Origin: an uncultured Roseobacter sp.
Lineage (GTDB): Bacteria > Pseudomonadota > Alphaproteobacteria > Rhodobacterales > Rhodobacteraceae
NCBI GenBank assembly: GCA_947488305.1
Contig: CANKZM010000001.1
Span: forward strand, 744,001-808,000
DNA length: 64,000 bases
Direction: 5' to 3'
Shown here piece after piece: positions 57,596-64,000 of this stretch. Position 1 is the first letter of the stretch, and every line of letters starts with the position of its first letter. The position numbers and the translations under genes are program-made. The notes under the pieces are model-generated. The model did not search any database, was not told the origin of the DNA, and saw nothing but the letters and a program-made list of their open reading frames with translations.

Positions 57596-58123
57596 ATGCG
57601 TATCGCTTTTGGCTTCGCGCTTTTGGTTCTTGGCTCTACGCCGCCATATGCGTCTACTTTGTCTGAAAAAATAACTGAAAACACGCAACAGTATCTTGTT
57701 CTCACCTCTGACAAGTCCGGCATTGGAGCATTCCCACTGTCGAACTCGGCGCAGGTTTTTTCTGATCCAGTTAAAGCCTCAATGCTGCTGGGGCTGGACG
57801 AAAAAAATTCCCATTCCGTCGGTCAACTTGATGTCAAATCGTTGGGCCTACCCGTCGTTCCAAATCTGAATTTCAAGAAAGACTACTCTTGGATCAAGCG
57901 CCTGGCTTACGAAAAACAGATCAACAGTATTGGCCAACAGTGGCAAAACTCGGTCTACAAGGTCGCAGCGCCCCCAGCATTTCTTACTTTGGCCACCGCA
58001 TTTGCTTTGCCAGTTTTTCAAAGCCGCAAAAATATGAAACGCAAAACAAAGCGATATCGGCGGTTTCCCCTTTTGCATCGCAGGTTTGTACGGGGTGCGT
58101 CACAAATCAGGCGACAGATTTAA
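57596..58123 (+). CDS. Hypothetical secreted protein
   Basis: A 175-residue frame with a plausible signal peptide (MRIAFGFALLVLGSTPPYAS, cleavage near residue 19), then a low-complexity-free soluble region, a short hydrophobic segment (FLTLATAFALPVFQ, about residues 129-142) and a very basic C-terminus (KNMKRKTKRYRRFPLLHRRFVR). No domain is recognised. Evidence that it is real: long open frame, signal peptide, absence of another gene. Against: no clear ribosome site and AT-richer codon use. The tail-anchored basic ending is unusual for a secreted protein. Confidence 0.5.
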   Translation: MRIAFGFALLVLGSTPPYASTLSEKITENTQQYLVLTSDKSGIGAFPLSNSAQVFSDPVKASMLLGLDEKNSHSVGQLDVKSLGLPVVPNLNFKKDYSWIKRLAYEKQINSIGQQWQNSVYKVAAPPAFLTLATAFALPVFQSRKNMKRKTKRYRRFPLLHRRFVRGASQIRRQI

Positions 58124-58191
58124 TCCCCCGCCAACAACTCTTGACCGGTTCAAATCCGGCGCAGCGTGAGTTTGGGATGAGCCCGACGAGG

Positions 58192-59406
58192 TTAACCGGC
58201 CAGCGCCTTGTTCAGGTTTTCATCAATTTTTTCGAGGAACCCGATTGTCGTCAGCCATCCTTGATCGGGACCGACCAACAAGGCGAGGTCCTTCGTCATA
58301 AACCCGCTTTCCACGGTCTCCACGACAACTTTTTCAAGTGTTTCGGCAAAATTCAGCAGGGCAGCGTTTTCGTCCAGTTTCGCCCGATGCTTTAGTCCTC
58401 CTGTCCAGGCATAAATAGACGCAATGGAATTGGTCGACGTGGCTTCACCTTTCTGGTGCTGGCGATAGTGACGCGTGACAGTGCCGTGCGCGGCCTCGGA
58501 TTCGACAACCTTTCCATCAGGCGTCATGAGTACCGAAGCCATGAGCCCAAGCGAACCAAACCCTTGTGCGACCGTGTCCGACTGTACGTCACCGTCGTAG
58601 TTTTTACAGGCCCAAACATATCCCCCGGACCATTTCATAGCGGAAGCAACCATGTCGTCGATCAAGCGGTGTTCATACCAGATACCCGCTTCTTCGAATT
58701 GTTCCTTGAACTCGCTTTCGAAAATTTCGGCAAAAATCTCCAGAAATCGCCCATCATATTGCTTGAGAATGGTGTTCTTGGTTGAAAGATATACCGGCCA
58801 GCCGAGGCTGAGGCCGTAGTTGAATGACGCCCGGGCGAAATCAATGATTGACTTATCTAGATTGTACATGGCCATCACGACACCGCTGTCAGGTGCATCA
58901 AAGACCTCGTGCTCGATTTCTGTGCCGTCCTCACCAACGAATTTCAGGGACAACTTGCCGGCACCGGGAAATTTGAAATCAGTCGCACGGTATTGATCGC
59001 CATAGGCGTGCCGCCCAACGACGATCGGTTTGGTCCAACCGGGGACGAGACGCGGGACGTTTCGGCAGATGATCGGTTGTCGAAAGATCACGCCGCCCAG
59101 AATATTGCGGATCGTCCCGTTCGGAGAGCGCCACATCTTCTTGAGGCCAAACTCTTCTACACGAGCTTCGTCCGGTGTAATCGTTGCGCATTTCACACCG
59201 ACGCCATGTTCTTTGATGGCATGTGCCGCATCAACGGTGATCTGGTCGTCTGTCGCGTCGCGCGATTCCATCCCGAGGTCGTAATACTTAAGGTCAATGT
59301 CCAGGTAGGGCAGGATCAGTTTCTTCTTTATGAAATCCCACATGATGCGGGTCATTTCGTCGCCATCGAGTTCAACAACGGGGTTTTCGACTTTGATCTT
59401 GGACAT
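58192..59406 (-). CDS. icd: NADP-dependent isocitrate dehydrogenase
   Basis: The enzyme converts isocitrate to 2-oxoglutarate and CO2 in the TCA cycle, giving NADPH. The 404-residue protein is the eukaryote-like dimeric type II form: [44 protein letters not shown] and [16 protein letters not shown] are typical, with [12 protein letters not shown] near the C-terminus. The ATG is at 59406. A GntR-like dyad lies 74 nt upstream. Confidence 0.96.
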   Translation of the reverse strand: MSKIKVENPVVELDGDEMTRIMWDFIKKKLILPYLDIDLKYYDLGMESRDATDDQITVDAAHAIKEHGVGVKCATITPDEARVEEFGLKKMWRSPNGTIRNILGGVIFRQPIICRNVPRLVPGWTKPIVVGRHAYGDQYRATDFKFPGAGKLSLKFVGEDGTEIEHEVFDAPDSGVVMAMYNLDKSIIDFARASFNYGLSLGWPVYLSTKNTILKQYDGRFLEIFAEIFESEFKEQFEEAGIWYEHRLIDDMVASAMKWSGGYVWACKNYDGDVQSDTVAQGFGSLGLMASVLMTPDGKVVESEAAHGTVTRHYRQHQKGEATSTNSIASIYAWTGGLKHRAKLDENAALLNFAETLEKVVVETVESGFMTKDLALLVGPDQGWLTTIGFLEKIDENLNKALAG

Positions 59407-59479
59407 TGCGGGCTCCTGGGTCGGGACAACGAGTCATTTGAGTGCGGTGTAGCGCAGCCAAACGATCAAGGGAAGCAAT

Positions 59480-59499
59480 TTGTATACAATTGCATACAA
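59480..59499 (-). promoter_or_regulatory. GntR-type inverted repeat upstream of icd
   Basis: TTGTATACAATTGCATACAA is a long dyad: TTGTAT and ATACAA arms, with a nested TTGTATACAA palindrome. GntR-family regulators of the FadR group bind such sites. In Rhodobacter sphaeroides the GntR protein AkgR activates TCA genes, so AkgR is the first candidate. It lies 74-93 nt before the icd start. Confidence 0.45.
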
Positions 59500-59514
59500 T
59501 ATTACGAAGGCGGT

Positions 59515-60099
59515 TTAAGAGCCCATTTCCGCAAAGAACTTTTGCAGCTTTGGTTTAAGCCAGGCCCAAACGTCAGGCATTCCGCGACTTACAGGGGCGC
59601 CCACACGCGCCTCAAGTTGTTCGAGGGTGACACCATAATCGCGCCACGATCCACCGCCATTCGCGAGGTTTCCAATCGGTGTCTGTACGCGGTCGACAGA
59701 TTTGGCAAAGACTGCATCAGGCGTTTCGGCGGCTTCAAATTCTTCCCAGATCGTGCGAAACTCAACGGCCTGATCGGGCGGCAACAAGCCAAAAAGCCGA
59801 TCAGCCGCCGCCTGTTCCGCGGCCTCTTGCGCAGCAGCATCGACAGCCCCGTGAATCGGGTTGTCACCTGCATCAATTTCCACGATATCGTGCAGCAGCA
59901 ACATTTTCAAAACGCGGTCGATCCGGACATCTGGTCCGGCCTGATCTGCCAGCACCAGTGCATAAAGCATAACGTGCCACGAGTGCTCGGCCGAATTTTC
60001 AAAGCGTGATCCGTCGTGCAGGCGCGAAGCTCTGAGGACCGATTTGAGTTTGTCTGCCTCACTCAGGAACGCGACTTGCGCCGCGATCCTGTCAGTCAT
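59515..60099 (-). CDS. HD-domain phosphohydrolase (YfbR-like)
   Basis: A 194-residue protein of the HD_3 group. Metal-binding residues are in SAEHSWHVMLYA and LLLHDIVEIDAGD, the HD pair being His-Asp in LLHD. Members include 5'-deoxynucleotidases such as YfbR, so a role in nucleotide clean-up is plausible. Its start overlaps the stop of the 80-residue protein by 8 nt, and the operon begins with an alpha/beta hydrolase. Confidence 0.83.
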   Translation of the reverse strand: MTDRIAAQVAFLSEADKLKSVLRASRLHDGSRFENSAEHSWHVMLYALVLADQAGPDVRIDRVLKMLLLHDIVEIDAGDNPIHGAVDAAAQEAAEQAAADRLFGLLPPDQAVEFRTIWEEFEAAETPDAVFAKSVDRVQTPIGNLANGGGSWRDYGVTLEQLEARVGAPVSRGMPDVWAWLKPKLQKFFAEMGS

Positions 60100-60334
60100 T
60101 GTCGGGCGCCGGTAGCGTCCGCGACATCTCTTCCTTTAGATCCTTGAGGACTGCGCGCGCACGTTGTTCCGCACGGCGCACACGCACCGCTGTCAGATAT
60201 GCTTCCTCCATCGTTTGCGAGGAACCGCCGATTGTATCGGCCACGCGCTGCACAAAGGCGTCATCACCCGTAGCGTTGATGATCTTCAGGCTTTCCAGCG
60301 CCAATTCGTCGGCGACATCTTCAACAATACCCAT
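60092..60334 (-). CDS. Conserved 80-residue hypothetical protein
   Basis: A small acidic helical protein (DVADELALESLKIINATGDDAF, then VRVRRAEQRARAVLKDLKEEMS). I do not recognise a domain. It sits in an operon: 3 nt after the alpha/beta hydrolase and overlapping the HD gene by 8 nt. This tight packing and an unbroken frame on the coding strand support it as a real gene. The C-terminal half may form a coiled coil. Confidence 0.65.
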   Translation of the reverse strand: MGIVEDVADELALESLKIINATGDDAFVQRVADTIGGSSQTMEEAYLTAVRVRRAEQRARAVLKDLKEEMSRTLPAPDND

Positions 60335-60337
60335 GGT

Positions 60338-60991
60338 CTATCGCGTGGTCTCCGTGAGGCGGCGTTTGACATAATCGGTCGTTGTGTCAATCAGCGTGTC
60401 CAGATGTGGTTCTTCAAAGAAGTGACCGGCACCTTCAACTTGCTCATGCGTGATCGTGATGCCTTTTTGCTCATGCAGCTTCGAGACCAAGGCATCGGTA
60501 TCGCTGGGCGGTGCTACCCTGTCAGCCGAGCCGTTAATGATCAGGCCAGACGCAGGGCAGGGCGCAAGAAACGAAAAGTCATACATGTTGGCAGGCGGCG
60601 CGACCGAGATAAATCCGGTTATTTCCGGACGGCGCATCAACAGTTGCATGCCGATCCAAGCGCCAAACGAAAACCCAGCAACCCAGCAGTGCTTTGAGTT
60701 GTTGTTCATCGACTGAAGATAATCAAGCGCCGAGGCAGCATCAGAAAGCTCGCCCACGCCTTGATCATATTCCCCCTGGCTACGTCCGACGCCCCGAAAA
60801 TTAAAGCGTAATACGGTAAAGCCCATGTTATAGAACGCGTAGTGCATTCGGTGCACAACCACGTGGTTCATGGTTCCACCAAATTGTGGATGGGGGTGGA
60901 GGATGATGGCGATTGGAGCGTCACGCTCTTTTTGGGGGTGATAGCGGCCTTCGAGGCGGCCTTCGGGTCCGGGAAAAATGACCTCAGGCAT
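60338..60991 (-). CDS. Alpha/beta hydrolase
   Basis: A 217-residue alpha/beta-fold hydrolase. PHPQFGGTMNHVVVHRM gives the oxyanion region, the nucleophile Ser is in AGFSFGAWIG (GFSFG), the acid lies in the INGSADRVAPPSD segment and the base is the His in EGAGHFFEEPH. Members of this group act as small-molecule esterases or peptidases; substrate unknown. It is the first gene of a three-gene operon with the 80-residue protein and the HD hydrolase, and is divergent from iscR. Confidence 0.82.
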   Translation of the reverse strand: MPEVIFPGPEGRLEGRYHPQKERDAPIAIILHPHPQFGGTMNHVVVHRMHYAFYNMGFTVLRFNFRGVGRSQGEYDQGVGELSDAASALDYLQSMNNNSKHCWVAGFSFGAWIGMQLLMRRPEITGFISVAPPANMYDFSFLAPCPASGLIINGSADRVAPPSDTDALVSKLHEQKGITITHEQVEGAGHFFEEPHLDTLIDTTTDYVKRRLTETTR

Positions 60992-61029
60992 GAGTGTCCC
61001 TGTATAACGGGTTCTTGGTTCCTGATTTC

Positions 61030-61066
61030 TTGACGATCACGCTCAGGCACCTTAGAACGGTTCTAA
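61030..61066 (+). promoter_or_regulatory. iscR-suf promoter with overlapping Irr/ICE box
   Basis: TTGACG (61030-61035), a 17-nt spacer and TAGAAC (61053-61058) form a sigma-70 promoter. The -10 box lies inside TTAGAACGGTTCTAA (61052-61066), a perfect palindrome of the iron-control element type TTAGAA-N3-TTCTAA bound by Irr in alphaproteobacteria. Irr should therefore repress the operon in low iron. Confidence 0.65.
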
Positions 61067-61125
61067 TTCATTCGCCAGTTTCGGCTTTACCAGCGAACCA
61101 TGGACTTAAGGACTAACGCGCGCCG

Positions 61126-61141
61126 CGTCAATCATTTGACG
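61126..61141 (+). promoter_or_regulatory. 16-bp palindrome before iscR, candidate IscR operator
   Basis: CGTCAATCATTTGACG is a perfect inverted repeat (CGTCAA-N4-TTGACG), 26 nt before the iscR ATG, in the expected transcript. Rhodobacterales IscR is thought to repress the suf operon through such palindromes; I assign it by position and symmetry, not by a known consensus. Confidence 0.4.
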
Positions 61142-61167
61142 TTCCGCTCAGCGTCTCGGAGGCTGCT

Positions 61168-61641
61168 ATGAAATTATCGACAAAAGGGCGCTACGCGATG
61201 GTTGCTCTTGCGGATATCGCATTGCAGCCGAATGGCGATCTGGTCTCGCTGGGTGATATCGCGCAACGACAATCGATTTCGCTGCCCTATCTGGAACAGT
61301 TGTTCGTAAAACTGCGACGCGCCGAATTGGTGCAATCTGTCCGCGGCCCGGGTGGAGGATACCGTTTGGCTCGGAATGCGTCAGACATTCGCGTGGTCGA
61401 CGTATTGAGCGCGGTAGATGAAACCGTCGACGCGATGCACACAGGAGCAGGGGCGTCCGGCGGAACATCGGGCAGCCGGGCGCAATCGCTGACCAATCGA
61501 CTTTGGGAGAGCCTGAGCGCCCATGTCTATGTCTTTCTGCACCAAACCCGATTGTCAGACGTGATCGAAAATGAGCTGGCACCATGCCCAGCCGTTCCAA
61601 ACCTTTTCGACTTTGTGGAAGACACAACTGTCGACGCGTGA
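61168..61641 (+). CDS. iscR: Rrf2-family iron-sulfur regulator IscR (single-cysteine type)
   Basis: The 157-residue protein has an Rrf2 winged HTH (MKLSTKGRYAMVALADIAL, SISLPYLEQLFVKLRRAELV, VRGPGGGYRLAR). The three cysteines that hold the 2Fe-2S cluster in E. coli IscR (near residues 92-104) are absent; that stretch reads HTGAGASGGTSGSR. The only cysteine is Cys140 near the C-terminus. This matches the Rhodobacter sphaeroides IscR, reported to bind an iron-sulfur cluster with unusual ligation. It heads the iscR-cysteine desulfurase-sufB operon. Confidence 0.92.
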   Translation: MKLSTKGRYAMVALADIALQPNGDLVSLGDIAQRQSISLPYLEQLFVKLRRAELVQSVRGPGGGYRLARNASDIRVVDVLSAVDETVDAMHTGAGASGGTSGSRAQSLTNRLWESLSAHVYVFLHQTRLSDVIENELAPCPAVPNLFDFVEDTTVDA

Positions 61642-61679
61642 TCCGACGATCAACCTAACTCAATGGAGCATGCATCCTG

Positions 61680-62861
61680 ATGGCGCGTGTATATCTGGAT
61701 CATAATGCCACAACGCCTCTGAGACGGGAGGCGCGCGATGCAATGGTTTCGGCGATGGATCTCGTCGGGAACCCGTCATCGGTTCATGCCGAGGGACGGG
61801 CCGCCAAGGGTTTGTTGGAGCGAGCGCGTGCGCAAGTGGCAGGGCTTGTGGGGTGCACGCCTGCCCAGGTGATCTTTACCGGCAGCGCCACGGAGGCTGC
61901 GGCATTGGCAGTCGCGCAGAAGGACCAGCATGGCGGCGCTTTTGCATCACTGCCGACCGAGCATGACTGCTTCACTGTCTGGAGCGACGCGGAATTGCCG
62001 GCACTACACGACAAGAACGGAGCGCTGATCGGCGCACAAGCTGCTGAGTTCACGGGACGGATGACGGATCGTGCCAGTCCGGAATGGTCCGCAACACGAA
62101 AGCCGGTTGCGTTGGTCGCCATGTCCGCAGCGAACAGCGAAACAGGGATCATGCCTCTTGATGGCCTGGTGATCCCTGACAATCACATAAACGCCCTCTC
62201 AGCCGGGACAGTGCCGTACTCCGTGGTTTGCGATATCACCCAGATCGCTGGAAAGATGCCGGTGCGGTACGATGGTGAGAAGCGGCCCGCATACATGGTC
62301 CTGTCCGCGCATAAGTTTGGTGGGCCGAAAGGGGTGGGGGCCCTCATCAATTTCACCGCCGAGGATCCGCAAGCGATCTTGCGGGGTGGCGGGCAGGAGA
62401 TGGGGCGCAGGTCCGGCACAGAGAACCTAATTGGCATTGCAGGATTCGGGGCCGCAGCGGAGGCCGCCCAACAAGATCTGGCGGCCGGTCGATGGGAAGA
62501 AATCAAAGAACTTAGAAAGATTCTAGAAAACGCCCTTGCAGCCGACGCGAAGACAACTATTTTTGTCGGGAAAGAAGCCAGTCGGTTACCGAACACACTT
62601 TGCTTTGCCACGCCCGGATGGAAAGGCGAGGCGCAAGTGATCCAAATGGACCTGGCCGGTTTTGCTGTCAGTGCGGGTTCAGCCTGCTCCAGCGGCAAGG
62701 TCAGGTCGAGCACGGTGCTCCGGGCGATGGGCTACGATGAAGAGACCGCAAGCAGCGCCATTCGGGTGTCCTTGGGGTTGGAAACGACCAAGGACGAGGT
62801 GCTGCAATTCGCGCAGGCCTGGTTGCAAAAAGAAAAGAAATTCCGCGCCCGTGCGGCGTGA
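61680..62861 (+). CDS. Cysteine desulfurase, IscS/NifS type
   Basis: A 393-residue PLP enzyme that removes sulfur from cysteine for cluster assembly. YLDHNATTPLRREA at the N-terminus, the PLP lysine in LSAHKFGGPKGVGAL, GTENLIGIAGFGAA, and the persulfide cysteine in SAGSACSSGKV define a class I desulfurase. It is not SufS-like. It lies 38 nt after iscR and 12 nt before sufB. A Shine-Dalgarno is weak at the ATG (61680). Confidence 0.92.
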   Translation: MARVYLDHNATTPLRREARDAMVSAMDLVGNPSSVHAEGRAAKGLLERARAQVAGLVGCTPAQVIFTGSATEAAALAVAQKDQHGGAFASLPTEHDCFTVWSDAELPALHDKNGALIGAQAAEFTGRMTDRASPEWSATRKPVALVAMSAANSETGIMPLDGLVIPDNHINALSAGTVPYSVVCDITQIAGKMPVRYDGEKRPAYMVLSAHKFGGPKGVGALINFTAEDPQAILRGGGQEMGRRSGTENLIGIAGFGAAAEAAQQDLAAGRWEEIKELRKILENALAADAKTTIFVGKEASRLPNTLCFATPGWKGEAQVIQMDLAGFAVSAGSACSSGKVRSSTVLRAMGYDEETASSAIRVSLGLETTKDEVLQFAQAWLQKEKKFRARAA

Positions 62862-62873
62862 GATCTGGAGGAC

Positions 62874-64000
62874 ATGATGACAGTACTTGACCAACCGGTA
62901 CCTGACACGGACGTGCAGGTGAAAGAAGGTGTCGATCAGGAGACTGTCGACGCGGTCCGCGAGGTCGGCGGCAAGTATAAATACGGCTGGTCCACTGACA
63001 TCGAGATGGAATACGCACCAAAGGGCCTGAGCCCGGACATCGTGCGCCTGATCTCTGAGAAAAACGAAGAGCCCGAATGGATGACCGAATGGCGTCTGGC
63101 GGCCTATGAGCGCTGGTTGCAAAAAGAAGAGCCGAAATGGGCGATGGTCGATTATCCCGAAATCGATTTTCAGGACCAGTATTACTACGCCCGCCCCAAA
63201 TCGATGGAGGTGAAGCCCAAGTCTTTGGACGAGGTCGACCCCAAGCTGCTGGCCACCTATGACAAGCTGGGCATTCCGCTGAAAGAACAGATGATCCTTG
63301 CCGGTGTCGAGGGCGCGGAAGAACTGGGTGATGCCCCGCGCAAGGTAGCCGTAGATGCGGTGTTTGACAGTGTTTCTGTTGGCACCACCTTTCAGGATGA
63401 GTTGAAAAATGCGGGCGTGATCTTCTGCTCAATCTCCGAGGCGATCAGAGAGCACCCTGAATTGGTCAAGAAGTACCTTGGCACCGTGGTGCCGGTTTCC
63501 GACAACTACTATGCTACGCTGAACTCCGCCGTGTTCTCGGACGGATCGTTTGTCTACGTGCCGCCGGGTGTGCGGTGCCCCATGGAACTTTCGACCTATT
63601 TCCGCATCAATGCGGAGAACACAGGGCAGTTTGAACGCACGTTGATCATCGCGGACAAGGGGTCATACGTGAGCTACCTCGAAGGCTGCACCGCACCGCA
63701 GCGCGACATCGCACAATTGCACGCAGCCGTGGTGGAAATCATCGTCGAGGAAGACGCGGAAGTGAAATATTCCACCGTTCAAAACTGGTATCCCGGTGAC
63801 GAGAACGGCGTTGGCGGCATCTATAACTTCGTGACCAAGCGCGCCGATTGCCGGGGCGATCGGGCCAAAGTGATGTGGACCCAAGTTGAAACAGGCTCTG
63901 CTGTGACATGGAAATATCCGTCCTGCATCCTACGCGGGGACGACAGCCAGGGCGAGTTCTACTCCATCGCCATTGCCAACAACATGCAGCAGGCCGACAC
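62874..64000 (+). CDS. sufB: Fe-S cluster assembly protein SufB, N-terminal part
   Basis: The frame opens with ATGATG at 62874, with TGGAGGAC upstream, and runs off the window after about 375 residues; the full protein should be near 500. Conserved parts are [41 protein letters not shown], the central [27 protein letters not shown] region and [13 protein letters not shown], all in SufB. With SufC and SufD it forms the scaffold for cluster building. It follows the cysteine desulfurase, and sufC and sufD are expected beyond the right edge. Confidence 0.95.
   Translation, partial: MMTVLDQPVPDTDVQVKEGVDQETVDAVREVGGKYKYGWSTDIEMEYAPKGLSPDIVRLISEKNEEPEWMTEWRLAAYERWLQKEEPKWAMVDYPEIDFQDQYYYARPKSMEVKPKSLDEVDPKLLATYDKLGIPLKEQMILAGVEGAEELGDAPRKVAVDAVFDSVSVGTTFQDELKNAGVIFCSISEAIREHPELVKKYLGTVVPVSDNYYATLNSAVFSDGSFVYVPPGVRCPMELSTYFRINAENTGQFERTLIIADKGSYVSYLEGCTAPQRDIAQLHAAVVEIIVEEDAEVKYSTVQNWYPGDENGVGGIYNFVTKRADCRGDRAKVMWTQVETGSAVTWKYPSCILRGDDSQGEFYSIAIANNMQQAD

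Noticed and set aside
58909-60009. Plus-strand open frame of 366 codons opposite icd and the HD gene
   Set aside because: It crosses the icd promoter and two certain genes on the other strand; residue make-up is that of a GC-rich antisense frame.
62512-62526. A second ICE-like palindrome, TTAGAA-AGA-TTCTAG
   Set aside because: It lies in the middle of the cysteine desulfurase coding sequence and has one mismatch; the bases are explained by codons for LRKILE. Likely chance.

Overview
This 64 kb window is ordinary, gene-dense chromosome of an alphaproteobacterium, most likely a marine member of the Rhodobacterales (Roseobacter group). The grounds are gene order (trkH-hfq-hflX; cckA-recA-alaS; zwf-pgl-pgi; iscR-cysteine desulfurase-sufB), a usg gene, an IscR with a single cysteine, a LexA box of the GAAC-N7-GAAC type, a CtrA-type box and an Irr-type iron box. 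I found no prophage, insertion sequence, CRISPR array, toxin-antitoxin pair or defence island. The only tRNA is tRNA-Gly(UCC) near 40.5 kb.

Layout. 1-12.9 kb: the end of trkH, hfq-hflX, a convergent rluE, a penicillin-acylase-type hydrolase, a 3-hydroxyisobutyrate-dehydrogenase-like reductase, a SYLF lipoprotein, hemB, a four-helix membrane protein, mfd and a Bcr/CflA exporter. 13-20.7 kb: an acyl-CoA ligase overlapping a DsbA-type oxidoreductase, a divergent XRE-cupin regulator, an orphan peptide-binding protein, a candidate small RNA, bdhA, a patatin and a DUF502 protein. 20.8-29.6 kb: psuG-psuK, a DUF4198/HupE divergent pair with interlocked start codons, a ThiE-like gene, trmJ, ctaA, an M32 carboxypeptidase, an EF-hand protein and a glycine-zipper lipoprotein. 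29.7-40.5 kb: gyrA, usg, a radical SAM protein, zwf-pgl-pgi, a thioesterase, a second acyl-CoA ligase and a small secreted protein. 40.5-51.3 kb: tRNA-Gly, a methyltransferase overlapping a RACo-type corrinoid reactivator, an agmatinase-family gene, guaB, an RsmB-like methyltransferase, cckA and recA. 51.4-64 kb: alaS, DUF1330, typA, an SMR exporter, an Lrp regulator, DUF6356, a hypothetical secreted protein, icd, an HD phosphohydrolase operon, and the iron-sulfur assembly operon iscR-cysteine desulfurase-sufB running off the right edge.

The most informative signals are regulatory and can be read base by base. An Irr/ICE palindrome covers the -10 box of the iscR-suf promoter. A CtrA box precedes cckA. 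A LacI-type (CceR-like) operator lies upstream of zwf, and a GntR-type (possibly AkgR) dyad lies upstream of icd. A LexA box precedes recA. At 17.82-17.93 kb an orphan promoter and terminator enclose about 77 nt with two hairpins and no ORF, the best candidate here for something undescribed. I see no evidence for a wholly new multi-gene system. All functions are inferred from motifs and family knowledge; no database search was run.
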